Part shown: positions 1-8,127 of the stretch, one piece after another
Numbering within the stretch: position 1 is the first letter of the stretch
Layout: every line of letters begins with the position of its first letter
Assembly (NCBI RefSeq): GCF_002964605.1
Contig: NZ_PQDH01000012.1
Coordinates: 33,836-97,835 of the forward strand
DNA: 64,000 nucleotides
Direction of reading: 5' to 3'
Origin: Vallitalea okinawensis
GTDB lineage: Bacteria > Bacillota > Clostridia > Lachnospirales > PQDH01
The notes under the pieces: model-generated
Databases searched by the model: none
What the model saw: only the letters and a program-made list of their open reading frames with translations
What the model was told of the DNA's origin: nothing
Position numbers and translations under genes: made by a program

Positions 1-2
1 CT

Positions 3-2048
3 AAGATCTATTTAAATAATAATGAGGAATCGGAAGCAGATACTGTGATGGAAATGGGGTTTGTTAAACAAAACGAATCCTTTGATTATTTACTTAATTT
101 AAACAATGAAAAGATTGAGGTTGAAAACGGTGAAATTGCAGTGCCTATCTTTTATATGCAAAAGAATGGATTAGAGATAGGTGATCCGATATTCATTAAA
201 GATAAAAAACAAACACTAGCTTTTACCATAACTGATTTTGTAAGAGATGTTCAAATGAATCCATCAATGGTTAGTTCAAAAAGATTTGTAGTTAGTAATG
301 ATGACTTTATTGATATAAAGGAAGAATTCGGTGAAATTGAGTATATTATTGGATTTCAACTCTATGATCTGAATGAAATACCTTCTTTTAGGAATGCGTA
401 CAGTAGCTCAGGATTACCACAAAAAGGAATGGCTGTAGACTATGAACTATTTGTGGCATTGAACAGTTTAACTGATGGGTTAGTAGCCGCTGTAATTATA
501 TTTATTAGCTTTTTACTTAGTCTTATTGCTTTACTATGCTTGAGGTTTACAATTCTTGCTACGATTGAAGAAGATTTTAAAGAGATAGGTGTGATGAAAG
601 CGATTGGTATTTTACCAAAAGCTATTAAGAGGATCTACCTATCAAAATATGTTTTTTTAGCTTCAACTGCTACCTTCGTTGGTTTCATAGTATCTATCTT
701 TTTAAATCAGCTATTTTCAAGAAATATTAGATTATACTTTGGAGTAGCTCCAAAAGGTAATATAGAAAAGATGTTACCTTTAGTTGTTGTATGTAGCATC
801 TTTATTATAGTGGTAGCATTCTGTGGAATTATTCTAAAACGATTTAATAAGATTTCAGCCATTGAAGCTATGAGAATGGGCAATACCGGTGAAACCTATA
901 GAAGTACAAAAGCATTGGCTTTATATAAACGACGACTGATCAATCCAAATGTTTTTATAGGAATTAGAGATGTATTTTTAAGGTTGAGATTATATGCCTT
1001 GCTATTCTTTGTTTTTGTGGTATGTACATTTATCATGATTATACCTCTGAATTTTTATAATACCATACAGTCGCCAGATTTGGTGAAGTATATGGGGATG
1101 GGAAGAAGTGATATATATCTACGTCTGTCTAATCAAAATGTCCAACTTTTTAATCAAATAGTTGATTACATCAAAGAAGATCAAGATATTGTAAAGTATG
1201 CTCCTAGTGTAACTAGTAAGTATGAAATCATCAATAACGAAGGTTATGAGGAAAGTATTTCTATTGAAACAGGTGATTTTACGGTATTTCCAATTGATTA
1301 TATAAGCGGTGTAGCTCCCATTCTAGATAATGAAATTGCTTTATCCTATTTAAATGCTAAGGAGTTACATAAAGAAGTTGGCGATTTTGTTGAAGTGTTA
1401 GTTGGTGAAAACCATAGAACAATGATTATAAGTGGCATTTATCAAGACATAACAAATGGTGGTAAGACGGCTAAAGCTAATATGGAACCAAACCATGAAG
1501 CGGCATTATGGTATATAGTTAATATGGAAGTAACTTCAAATGTTTCAGAGAAAATTGATGAATATGAGGATATTTATCCTGAAGCCAAAATAACTGATTT
1601 AGAAGGTTATTTTCACGAAACTTTTGGCAACATCATAAATCAGCTTAAATTTTTGACGATGCTTGGGGTAGTCATAGCCATAGTAGTGTCTATATTAATT
1701 ACATCACTATTTTTAAAAATGCTCATTGCTAAAGATTTATCTCAAATAGCCATTATGAGAAGTATTGGTCTTAGACTTAAAGATATAAAGATACAGTATA
1801 TTACCAGAGCACTTGTAATATTAAATTCTGGTATTATTGTTGGTACGATCATTTCTAATACAGTAGGGAAAGGTATACTTGGTATTGTGTTATCAACAAG
1901 AGGTGCTTCAAATATTGAACTTGTTGTCAATCCATTAGAAGCTTATATTATCAGTCCAGTGGTGCTAATGATCATTGTGACATTTACCACGTTAGTTAGC
2001 ATAGTTGCAATTAAAGAATTTAATATCTCTGATATCAATGCAGAATAA
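3..2048 (+). CDS. FtsX-family ABC transporter permease (5' end cut by window edge)
   Basis: The reading frame is open from base 3, so the start lies upstream; the first in-frame start codon seen (GTG, 45) is probably not the real one. The visible 680 or so residues show two FtsX-like blocks: three membrane segments around residues 145-275, one near 315-335, an extracytoplasmic region of about 190 residues, then three more segments at the C-terminus. Each block has the 'GVMKAIG' or 'AIMRSIG' type helix that couples to the ATPase. Twelve bases separate it from the ATPase gene, so the two form one exporter or peptide-sensing transporter in the membrane. The substrate cannot be told; the adjacent two-component system suggests an antimicrobial peptide or envelope stress role. 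Confidence 0.85.
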   Translation, partial: KIYLNNNEESEADTVMEMGFVKQNESFDYLLNLNNEKIEVENGEIAVPIFYMQKNGLEIGDPIFIKDKKQTLAFTITDFVRDVQMNPSMVSSKRFVVSNDDFIDIKEEFGEIEYIIGFQLYDLNEIPSFRNAYSSSGLPQKGMAVDYELFVALNSLTDGLVAAVIIFISFLLSLIALLCLRFTILATIEEDFKEIGVMKAIGILPKAIKRIYLSKYVFLASTATFVGFIVSIFLNQLFSRNIRLYFGVAPKGNIEKMLPLVVVCSIFIIVVAFCGIILKRFNKISAIEAMRMGNTGETYRSTKALALYKRRLINPNVFIGIRDVFLRLRLYALLFFVFVVCTFIMIIPLNFYNTIQSPDLVKYMGMGRSDIYLRLSNQNVQLFNQIVDYIKEDQDIVKYAPSVTSKYEIINNEGYEESISIETGDFTVFPIDYISGVAPILDNEIALSYLNAKELHKEVGDFVEVLVGENHRTMIISGIYQDITNGGKTAKANMEPNHEAALWYIVNMEVTSNVSEKIDEYEDIYPEAKITDLEGYFHETFGNIINQLKFLTMLGVVIAIVVSILITSLFLKMLIAKDLSQIAIMRSIGLRLKDIKIQYITRALVILNSGIIVGTIISNTVGKGILGIVLSTRGASNIELVVNPLEAYIISPVVLMIIVTFTTLVSIVAIKEFNISDINAE

Positions 2049-2060
2049 GGAGGGAATAGC

Positions 2061-2825
2061 GTGAATGATATATTAAAAGTAAAAAATTTATGCAAAACAT
2101 ATATTGTTAATAAAAGACAGCTTCATGTACTTAAAAATGTAAATCTGAAAGTTAAAGAAGGTGAATTTATCGCAGTTATGGGACCTTCAGGTTCGGGTAA
2201 ATCTACCTTACTATATAATGTGAGTGGTATGGATAAAATGACAGCTGGTAATGTTATATTTGATGGTCATCAACTTGAAAACTTATCTGAAAAAGATTTA
2301 TCTAATCTTCGTCTGAAAAAGATGGGTTTTGTTTTTCAACAAACTAATTTATTGAAAAATCTTGGAATTATAGATAATATTATTTTATCAGCTTATATGG
2401 CTAAAGATAGAAAGCGTAAAGATGTGAATAAGCAAGCCATTGAACTTATGAAACGAACAGGTATTATTGAGTTAGTGGATAATGACATAACACAAGCTTC
2501 AGGTGGGCAGTTACAAAGGGCTACCATATGCAGAGCTCTAATTAATAACCCTAAAATTATTTTTGGCGATGAACCTACTGGTGCCCTTAATTCTAAATCA
2601 GCTAATGAGATAATGGAAATTTTTAAGGATATTAATGATGAAGGGACTACAATCATGATCGTTACCCATGATGTAAAGGTAGCATCAAAAACAGAGCGTG
2701 TTTTATATATGATAGATGGTAAAATAGAAGGGGAATATAATTTGGGGAAATTTAATAAAAATATGGATGATAGTAAAAATAGAGAATCTAAATTATCACA
2801 ATGGTTATTAGCCATGGGGTGGTAA
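2061..2825 (+). CDS. ABC transporter ATP-binding protein (MacB/LolD/BceA type)
   Basis: This 254-residue ATPase powers the FtsX permease encoded just upstream. It has Walker A GPSGSGKST near residue 41, a Q-loop in FVFQQTN, the signature ASGGQLQRA, Walker B IIFGDEPTG and the H-loop in VTHDVKVA. The start is GTG at 2061 behind an AAGGAGGG ribosome binding site. The C-terminal 30 residues are charged and run past the usual family end, finishing in SQWLLAMGW, which could be a docking tail. The gene sits between the permease and the response regulator with gaps of 12 and 13 bases, so all four genes are probably one transcript. Confidence 0.93.
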   Translation: MNDILKVKNLCKTYIVNKRQLHVLKNVNLKVKEGEFIAVMGPSGSGKSTLLYNVSGMDKMTAGNVIFDGHQLENLSEKDLSNLRLKKMGFVFQQTNLLKNLGIIDNIILSAYMAKDRKRKDVNKQAIELMKRTGIIELVDNDITQASGGQLQRATICRALINNPKIIFGDEPTGALNSKSANEIMEIFKDINDEGTTIMIVTHDVKVASKTERVLYMIDGKIEGEYNLGKFNKNMDDSKNRESKLSQWLLAMGW

Positions 2826-2838
2826 TAGGGGGTACATT

Positions 2839-3522
2839 ATGGAATCTATACTATTAGTAGAAGATGAAAAAGAATTGGCTACGGTGACGAAAGACTATTT
2901 CGCTAAAGAAGGTTTCTCAGTGAAGGTTATTCATAATGGGAAAGAAGCTTTGGATTATTTATTGTTAAATCCTGTGAAATTATTAATTCTTGATATTATG
3001 TTACCTGGTGTGGATGGTTTAACCATATGTGAAACCGTTAGAAAAAAATCCAATATACCAATTATTATTATTAGTGCAAAAACAGGTGAGGATGCAAGAA
3101 TACTTGGAATTGAACTGGGAGCGGATGATTATATTGAAAAGCCATACTCAGTGAAAGAATTATTTGTGCGTGTAAAATCTGGACTCAGAAGGTCTTATGA
3201 ATTAACGGTGGATAAGGATAAATTAGTTGACGGTAATTTGCTTATTGATACTGTTGCAAGGCAGGTTTATCTAAAAGAGGAAATGATTCCTCTAACAATT
3301 AAGGAATATGAACTTCTTAAAATACTAGTTGAGAACAAAGGTCGTGCTATGCATAAAGAAAAGCTTTTTAATAGAGTGTGGGGTGTGGAAAGTTATAGTG
3401 AAATATCGACTCTTACAGTTCATGTTAATAAATTAAGAGAGAAAATAGAAGTAAATCCTAAAGAACCGAAATCAATCGTTACGGTATGGGGTGTTGGATA
3501 TAGATTTGAGGGGATGGTATGA
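2839..3522 (+). CDS. OmpR/PhoB-family response regulator
   Basis: This 227-residue protein has a receiver domain (residues 1-115) and a winged-helix DNA-binding domain (about 130-225). The acidic pocket is in LLVEDEKE, the phospho-acceptor Asp is in LILDIMLPG, and the conserved Lys is in DDYIEKPYS. The C-terminal part has the winged-helix pattern ending VWGVGYRFEG. Its stop overlaps the start of the kinase gene by four bases (ATGA), implying translational coupling. It probably controls the ABC exporter genes it sits with, but no operator can be assigned because the operon promoter lies outside the window. Confidence 0.93.
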   Translation: MESILLVEDEKELATVTKDYFAKEGFSVKVIHNGKEALDYLLLNPVKLLILDIMLPGVDGLTICETVRKKSNIPIIIISAKTGEDARILGIELGADDYIEKPYSVKELFVRVKSGLRRSYELTVDKDKLVDGNLLIDTVARQVYLKEEMIPLTIKEYELLKILVENKGRAMHKEKLFNRVWGVESYSEISTLTVHVNKLREKIEVNPKEPKSIVTVWGVGYRFEGMV

Positions 3523-4805
3523 AAAGAAAAATTATTGTTACAACAGTAGTTTGGTTGTTGATTTTAGCTGCTATACTATTGGCCATTTTTGGTAACCAGC
3601 GAGAAACTGAAAAAGCTTATAAAATAAGTGTAAATAGGATACAAGCTAGGCTATCAACTGACCTGAAGCAAAACAAGGCAATCATAAATAATTTATTAGA
3701 TGAAGTACTATTTACAATAGACACAATTGATATTATTGATGTAAATTTAGATTTAGATGATCAAATAAAGGCTTTTTTTCAGGTAGATAATGCGTATAAA
3801 GATTTCGTAGTTTTTATGCCTATCGAAAATACTAGTTTTATTGTTCGATATGATTTGAAATCTGATATTGACAATACACGTAATCAAGTTATGCTGCTAA
3901 GTACTATCATAACTTTAGCCTATATTTATATTATGGTTAATATATTTTTATTTGATAGAAATATGATAAAACCAATGGAAAGATTATCAAAAATCACAAA
4001 GCAAATGGCAACAGGTTATATAGGTGAAATTAATCTTCAATATAAAAATGGTTACGTTAAAGACTTTATTTGGAGTTTAGATATGCTTAGAGAACAGTTA
4101 AATTATGAGAAAGATAAAAATGCTGAACTAGAAAAACAGAGAAAAACATTGGTAGCCGGATTATCACATGATATTAAAACACCATTATCATCAATTAAAA
4201 ATTATACCATAGCATTAAAAGAAGGTGTGTATGACAGTTATGATGAAAAGAATCAAGCTTTAGATGTTATCTTAGAAAAGACAAATATCATTGAAAGATT
4301 GACTAAGGACATATTGGAGTCATCATTACAAATTATAGATGAGATAGTGATTCGGACAAAAGATACATATTTGTTGGATATACATAAAGAATTGGACCGT
4401 ATCATACATCAAAAAATTGATTTACTTCATATGAAATATGTTGAACCTGAGATGGGTAGTAATCGCTTGTTAGCAGTTGATTTAGATCGTTTGTTAGAAG
4501 TTTTTGATAATATTATAGAAAATGCTTTAAAATATGGTGATATGCAATCTTTATCTGTAAGTTATGATACAGAAGAGAGTTATGAGCTAATTTCAATTAG
4601 TAATACTGGAAGTTTCATACCTGAAACTGAAATCAAACATATATTTACCAGTTACTATAGAGGATCGAATGTGAGTGACAAACCAGGGCATGGGTTAGGA
4701 CTCTATATATCAAAGCAGATTATGAAGAAAATGAATGGTGATATATTTGCTAAAAACACTGATGAGGGTGTTAGTTTTGTCATTGTTATAAAGCAAGCTG
4801 GATGA
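3519..4805 (+). CDS. Sensor histidine kinase
   Basis: This 428-residue membrane kinase has a first membrane segment at residues 5-23, an extracytoplasmic sensor region of about 100 residues, and a second segment near 125-146 followed by a HAMP-like linker. The dimerisation and phospho-acceptor helix carries the H-box LSHDIKTPLSS near residue 217, and the ATPase domain has the N-box NIIENALKYG and G-boxes around GHGLGLYIS. The sensor loop is sizeable, so it differs from the intramembrane-sensing BceS kinases. It should phosphorylate the regulator encoded immediately upstream. The ligand is unknown; a link to the transporter substrate is inferred from context only. Confidence 0.93.
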   Translation: MKRKIIVTTVVWLLILAAILLAIFGNQRETEKAYKISVNRIQARLSTDLKQNKAIINNLLDEVLFTIDTIDIIDVNLDLDDQIKAFFQVDNAYKDFVVFMPIENTSFIVRYDLKSDIDNTRNQVMLLSTIITLAYIYIMVNIFLFDRNMIKPMERLSKITKQMATGYIGEINLQYKNGYVKDFIWSLDMLREQLNYEKDKNAELEKQRKTLVAGLSHDIKTPLSSIKNYTIALKEGVYDSYDEKNQALDVILEKTNIIERLTKDILESSLQIIDEIVIRTKDTYLLDIHKELDRIIHQKIDLLHMKYVEPEMGSNRLLAVDLDRLLEVFDNIIENALKYGDMQSLSVSYDTEESYELISISNTGSFIPETEIKHIFTSYYRGSNVSDKPGHGLGLYISKQIMKKMNGDIFAKNTDEGVSFVIVIKQAG

Positions 4806-4825
4806 GGGTTATTCCGCTGTTTCAC

Positions 4826-4856
4826 TTGACACAGTGCGGATTCTATATGATATAAT
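4826..4856 (+). promoter_or_regulatory. Candidate sigma-A promoter for the flavin reductase-like gene
   Basis: TTGACA at 4826-4831 and TATAAT at 4851-4856 match the consensus exactly but are 19 bases apart, longer than the ideal 17. It lies 75 bases ahead of the next start codon. Confidence 0.6.
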
Positions 4857-4931
4857 AGAATGTATGTTCGCGTACTAAGGTATTGTTATCAAAGGTATTT
4901 GTAATCTAGTAATCAATATTAGGAGGAAGCT

Positions 4932-5507
4932 ATGATCAAAAAACGAGTGGAATATAATAAAATGTACTATGGATTCCCTGTAATTCTTGTCGCTTATTAT
5001 GACAGTGAAAATAGACCTAATATAACTACACTTTCATCGTCTTATTCTTTAGGGGAGATGATTGTATTAGGTTTTGGAAAGAACAGTTATGCAGTAAATC
5101 ACATCAAAGAAGGTATTGATTTCACTGTTAATATACCTGACAGTTCAATGATGAAAGAGATTGATATCTGTGGAGCTTACTCAGGGCATAAAAGTAATAA
5201 ATTCAAACTCAGTAACTTAGGTTACAAAAAATCAGAAATTATTAATGCTCCAATTATACAAAATTGCCCTATATCATTAGAGTGTACTCCTGTAGATGTC
5301 ATAGAGAACTCTTTTTTTGAAAGCTACGTAAATATATTGGCGAAGATAAAAGGACGTTTGGTTAGTGATGTTTTACTCGATGATAATAACAATCTCATTT
5401 ATGATAAGATAGATTCAGTTGAATATTTAGGAGATGATAACTTAAGAGTTTATAGATATTTAGATAAAAATAAGGTGCATCATTCAAAAAGTTTTCTAAA
5501 GAAATAA
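4932..5507 (+). CDS. Flavin reductase-like FMN-binding domain protein
   Basis: This 191-residue protein resembles the flavin reductase (DIM6/NTAB) family, small FMN-binding split-barrel proteins that act as NAD(P)H:flavin oxidoreductases or flavoprotein electron carriers. The N-terminal stretch GFPVILVAYYD followed by ITTLSSSYSL is typical of the FMN-binding loop, and VNIPD followed by GAYSGHKSNKF fits the second phosphate-binding region of the family. The start ATG has AGGAGGAAGCT ahead of it. It is a single-gene unit between a promoter at 4826 and a terminator at 5530. The family is clear; substrate and partner are not. Confidence 0.8.
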   Translation: MIKKRVEYNKMYYGFPVILVAYYDSENRPNITTLSSSYSLGEMIVLGFGKNSYAVNHIKEGIDFTVNIPDSSMMKEIDICGAYSGHKSNKFKLSNLGYKKSEIINAPIIQNCPISLECTPVDVIENSFFESYVNILAKIKGRLVSDVLLDDNNNLIYDKIDSVEYLGDDNLRVYRYLDKNKVHHSKSFLKK

Positions 5508-5529
5508 ATTAGAAAATTAACTAAGTCTA

Positions 5530-5577
5530 AAAGCATATACTGCAAATTTAATTCAATTTATTAGTATATGCTTTTTG
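5530..5577 (+). terminator. Rho-independent terminator after the flavin reductase-like gene
   Basis: A perfect 12-bp inverted repeat (AAAGCATATACT at 5530-5541, AGTATATGCTTT at 5563-5574) with a 21-base loop ends in a run of T. Confidence 0.8.
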
Positions 5578-5676
5578 ATTTCTCTAAAATTGAGATATAG
5601 ATTCTTATATGTATAAGCCTTGTAATATGGAGTTAACTAACCATCCTACTAATATGTAATAGAAGAGGTGAGAACT

Positions 5677-6612
5677 TTGAAACATAAATTTATTGAAGCA
5701 TTAAAATCTAATAATTTAGAACAACTTAAAAACGTTCATAAGAGTGACCTACATAATCATGCAACAAGAGGAGCTGATATTCGATTCATTGAAGAGTGGT
5801 GTAAACAGGATTTGGAAAGAGCACCTCATAAGTTTGATAATTTAATGGATATGCAAGAATGGTATAACAAGACTATAAAACCTGTGTGTATAGGAAAAGA
5901 AGGTTTTTTAAAAAGGATAGAAGGGGCGTTTAGGCATGCGAAGGAGGATGGTGTTAAGCTTCTTAGTATGAGTTTTGGTGTAGGAGACGCTATCTTTTTT
6001 GATAATAATTTAGAATTATACGTAAAAGCAATACATGAGACGCATCAGAAAGTGGCTAAAGATATGCAGTTTATACCTGTAATTTGTTTTGGAAGGACGC
6101 CTGATATTAAACCTATTGAAAAATGTTTTGATGAGATTCTTAGTTTAAACTACTTTAAATCAATCGATTTAGTTGGTGATGATACACACTCTGTTAATAA
6201 TTATAAGAATATTTATAAGAAGGCTAAAGAGAATGGTTATATACTTAAAGCCCATGTTGGTGAATTCGGAGATGCAGAATCTATAAGAAAAGCTGTTGAC
6301 ATATTGGAATTGGATCAGGTTCAACATGGCATATCAGCTGTTGAATCAAAGGAAGTAATGAAATGGTTAGCAACCAACAAAATTCAGCTTAATGTATGTC
6401 CAACGAGTAATGTAATGCTTAAGCGAGTTGAGGACTATAAGTCCCACCCTATTCAAGAGTTATATCATGTCGGAATTTCTGTAACAATAAATACGGATGA
6501 TATGCTCATATTTAATCAAAGTGTTTCCATGGAGTACTTAAATATTTATAAAGCAGGTATTCTAAGTGCGTCTGAATTAAATCAGATAAGGGAAAATGGT
6601 TTAATTCTATAA
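5677..6612 (+). CDS. Adenosine deaminase-like amidohydrolase
   Basis: The 311-residue protein has the adenosine/AMP deaminase layout: metal-binding HxH in KSDLHNHATRG near the N-terminus, the third metal His in LKAHVGEFG, the catalytic-loop His in VQHGISA, and the C-terminal metal Asp pair in INTDDMLIF. The family hydrolyses adenosine or a related purine to the keto form, feeding purine salvage. The start is taken as TTG at 5677 because AGAGGTGAG sits eight bases ahead of it; a GTG at 5668 is part of that ribosome binding site. It is slightly short for the family and the key 'HAGE' motif reads HVGE, so a related base or modified nucleoside may be the real substrate. Confidence 0.82.
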   Translation: MKHKFIEALKSNNLEQLKNVHKSDLHNHATRGADIRFIEEWCKQDLERAPHKFDNLMDMQEWYNKTIKPVCIGKEGFLKRIEGAFRHAKEDGVKLLSMSFGVGDAIFFDNNLELYVKAIHETHQKVAKDMQFIPVICFGRTPDIKPIEKCFDEILSLNYFKSIDLVGDDTHSVNNYKNIYKKAKENGYILKAHVGEFGDAESIRKAVDILELDQVQHGISAVESKEVMKWLATNKIQLNVCPTSNVMLKRVEDYKSHPIQELYHVGISVTINTDDMLIFNQSVSMEYLNIYKAGILSASELNQIRENGLIL

Positions 6613-6642
6613 CTTAAGATAAGCTGTCTTGACATTAGATCG

Positions 6643-6671
6643 TTGTTAGATTCATCACGAATTGTTATACT
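6643..6671 (+). promoter_or_regulatory. Candidate promoter for the Crp/Fnr-family gene
   Basis: TTGTTA (6643-6648) and TATACT (6666-6671) are 17 bases apart and lie 42 bases before the start codon at 6713. A better -35 hexamer, TTGACA at 6629, is too far from this -10. Confidence 0.55.
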
Positions 6672-6712
6672 ATAACTAAATAGTAATATGACAATTGTGG
6701 AGGCTGATTGCG

Positions 6713-7300
6713 ATGAGAGATATCCTTATTCAATATATGAAGCGTTTCACTGATTTTAGTGAAGATGCATTAAAAAGCATCGTTGCAGATGTTCCTATTG
6801 AGGAATTCAAGAAGGGAACCATCCTTCTGCATCAAGGAGAGGTTCCCAAAAAGTGTTACTTCGTATTAAAGGGGTGTGTTAGACAATTTGCAGTAGACGA
6901 AACGGGCAAAGAAACGACCTACAATTTTTTTGCAGAAGAGCAAGGAGTGACCATCTTCAATCAACACACTAAGGATAAGGCATCAAAATATTCTTTAAGC
7001 TGCTTAGAAGACTGCGTACTTGTTGTAGGTGATCTATCCATTACGGAAGATATGTACGACAAGCATTCAGGTCTGGAATCTATGACTCGTATGATGATAG
7101 AAGAAAACATTGGTGAAATCCATGATAACTTCGCGGTGTTTATGGCATCTCGCCCAGAGGAACGATATAAGGCGCTTCTTGAAAAGCGCCCTAATCTCAT
7201 TCAACGAGTACCTCAGCATCAGTTAGCTAGTTTTTTAGGTATAACACCTGAATCCCTTAGTCGGATTAAGCGTCGGTTAGAGGTGCACGACCACCTCTGA
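6713..7300 (+). CDS. Crp/Fnr-family transcription regulator
   Basis: This 195-residue protein has a cyclic-nucleotide-binding-type beta-roll (residues 10-120: FKKGTILLHQGEVPKKCYFVLKG), a long dimer helix and a C-terminal helix-turn-helix. There is no N-terminal cysteine cluster, so it is not an oxygen-sensing Fnr by that route. The recognition helix reads TPESLSRIKR, giving the E-xx-S-R residues that in E. coli FNR contact TTGA half-sites. The ATG at 6713 is chosen because GTGGAGG precedes it; a TTG at 6695 lies before the binding site. The 3' end overlaps the convergent DUF4386 gene by 35 bases, and a matching palindrome stands upstream of that gene at 8045-8058. Confidence 0.88.
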   Translation: MRDILIQYMKRFTDFSEDALKSIVADVPIEEFKKGTILLHQGEVPKKCYFVLKGCVRQFAVDETGKETTYNFFAEEQGVTIFNQHTKDKASKYSLSCLEDCVLVVGDLSITEDMYDKHSGLESMTRMMIEENIGEIHDNFAVFMASRPEERYKALLEKRPNLIQRVPQHQLASFLGITPESLSRIKRRLEVHDHL

Positions 7301-7988
7301 TCAGGAGCCAAATACCAAAGCCCAGTTCACCAGCAATCATTGGAATACTTAAAATCATTTCTAATATAGATGTTATCGTATCAAGTTTTGGAAAGAATCC
7401 ATGTAAGAGATGGACTAATATATAGCTTATACCCGCTAGAGTAAGTAGTATGCTGATTACTTTTGGAATTTTTTTAGTTTTTAGTGCTATCAGACCGATG
7501 GCTAAAAGATGTAGACCAAAGATAATTAAGCCCAGTGACCAAACTGATTCAAAGGTCTGTACAGCTATCATGATCTGAGGAGCAAGAGCCGTAGGGGATG
7601 AGGCAAAAAGTTGTTCACTTTGATTTATCAGAGTACCTACTTGAACAAGGTTCGCTATTGCAATTGCCAGAATAGCGGTGTAGATAAGTCGAAGCCAAGC
7701 CGCTAGTAGTGAATAACCTTGTTGTATTGGCTTTAGGTAGATGTAAAATGCCCATGAAACAACGATATCCAATATCAGAATGATGAGCCAGCCAAGTATT
7801 TCTGCTCTAAATAAACCTGCAGATGCCTGGAGGTTTTCTAATGTTGCGATTGAATCACCACTAATAATTAATGAGCTATGAATATAACCGTATGAGAAAA
7901 AAGCAGCTAGTGTCATGATTAGCAAGGAAATCCCTGCAATTACTGCTGATTGACGAAGTTGATTTGTATCTTGTTGTAATGCATTCAT
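7266..7988 (-). CDS. DUF4386-family integral membrane protein
   Basis: This 240-residue protein has about six hydrophobic segments and resembles the DUF4386 family of uncharacterised bacterial membrane proteins, including the pattern around RAEILGWLIILILDIVVSW and the C-terminal GELGFGIWLLIRG. Function is unknown. The start has AAGGAGGTCATAAG ahead of it on the minus strand. Genes of this family are often found beside single Crp/Fnr-type or other small regulators; here the regulator gene is convergent and overlaps the last 35 bases. An Fnr-like site and -10 box lie upstream (8017-8058), suggesting direct activation by that regulator. Confidence 0.8.
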   Translation of the reverse strand: MNALQQDTNQLRQSAVIAGISLLIMTLAAFFSYGYIHSSLIISGDSIATLENLQASAGLFRAEILGWLIILILDIVVSWAFYIYLKPIQQGYSLLAAWLRLIYTAILAIAIANLVQVGTLINQSEQLFASSPTALAPQIMIAVQTFESVWSLGLIIFGLHLLAIGLIALKTKKIPKVISILLTLAGISYILVHLLHGFFPKLDTITSILEMILSIPMIAGELGFGIWLLIRGGRAPLTDA

Positions 7989-8016
7989 CTTATGACCTCC
8001 TTAGTCTTTTGATAGT

Positions 8017-8058
8017 ATTGTAATTGAAAAATCAAAAGCATGCATTGACTTAAGTCAA
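8017..8058 (-). promoter_or_regulatory. Fnr-like operator and -10 box upstream of the DUF4386 gene
   Basis: TTGACTTAAGTCAA at 8045-8058 is a perfect 14-bp palindrome of the TTGA-N6-TCAA class. On the minus strand a TACAAT -10 hexamer lies at 8022-8017, predicting transcription from about 8010. The palindrome centre (8051.5) is then about 41.5 bases upstream, the position used by class II Crp/Fnr activators, and no good -35 hexamer is needed. The binding protein is inferred to be the Crp/Fnr regulator at 6713-7300. Confidence 0.6.
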
Positions 8059-8069
8059 TAATTCAAGAT

Positions 8070-8113
8070 AAAACTCCTCAGTTCCCTGATTGGTCCCAGT
8101 AACTGAGGAGTTT
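8070..8113 (-). terminator. Terminator of the PepF-like gene
   Basis: A perfect 13-bp inverted repeat (8071-8083 with 8101-8113, AAACTCCTCAGTT) ends on the minus strand in TTTTATCTT just downstream of the peptidase gene. Confidence 0.75.
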
Positions 8114-8127
8114 CCTACGCACATCGT

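Noticed and set aside
2393..2815. 140-codon frame antisense to the ABC ATPase gene
   Set aside because: It is a shadow of a highly conserved gene with all ABC motifs on the plus strand.
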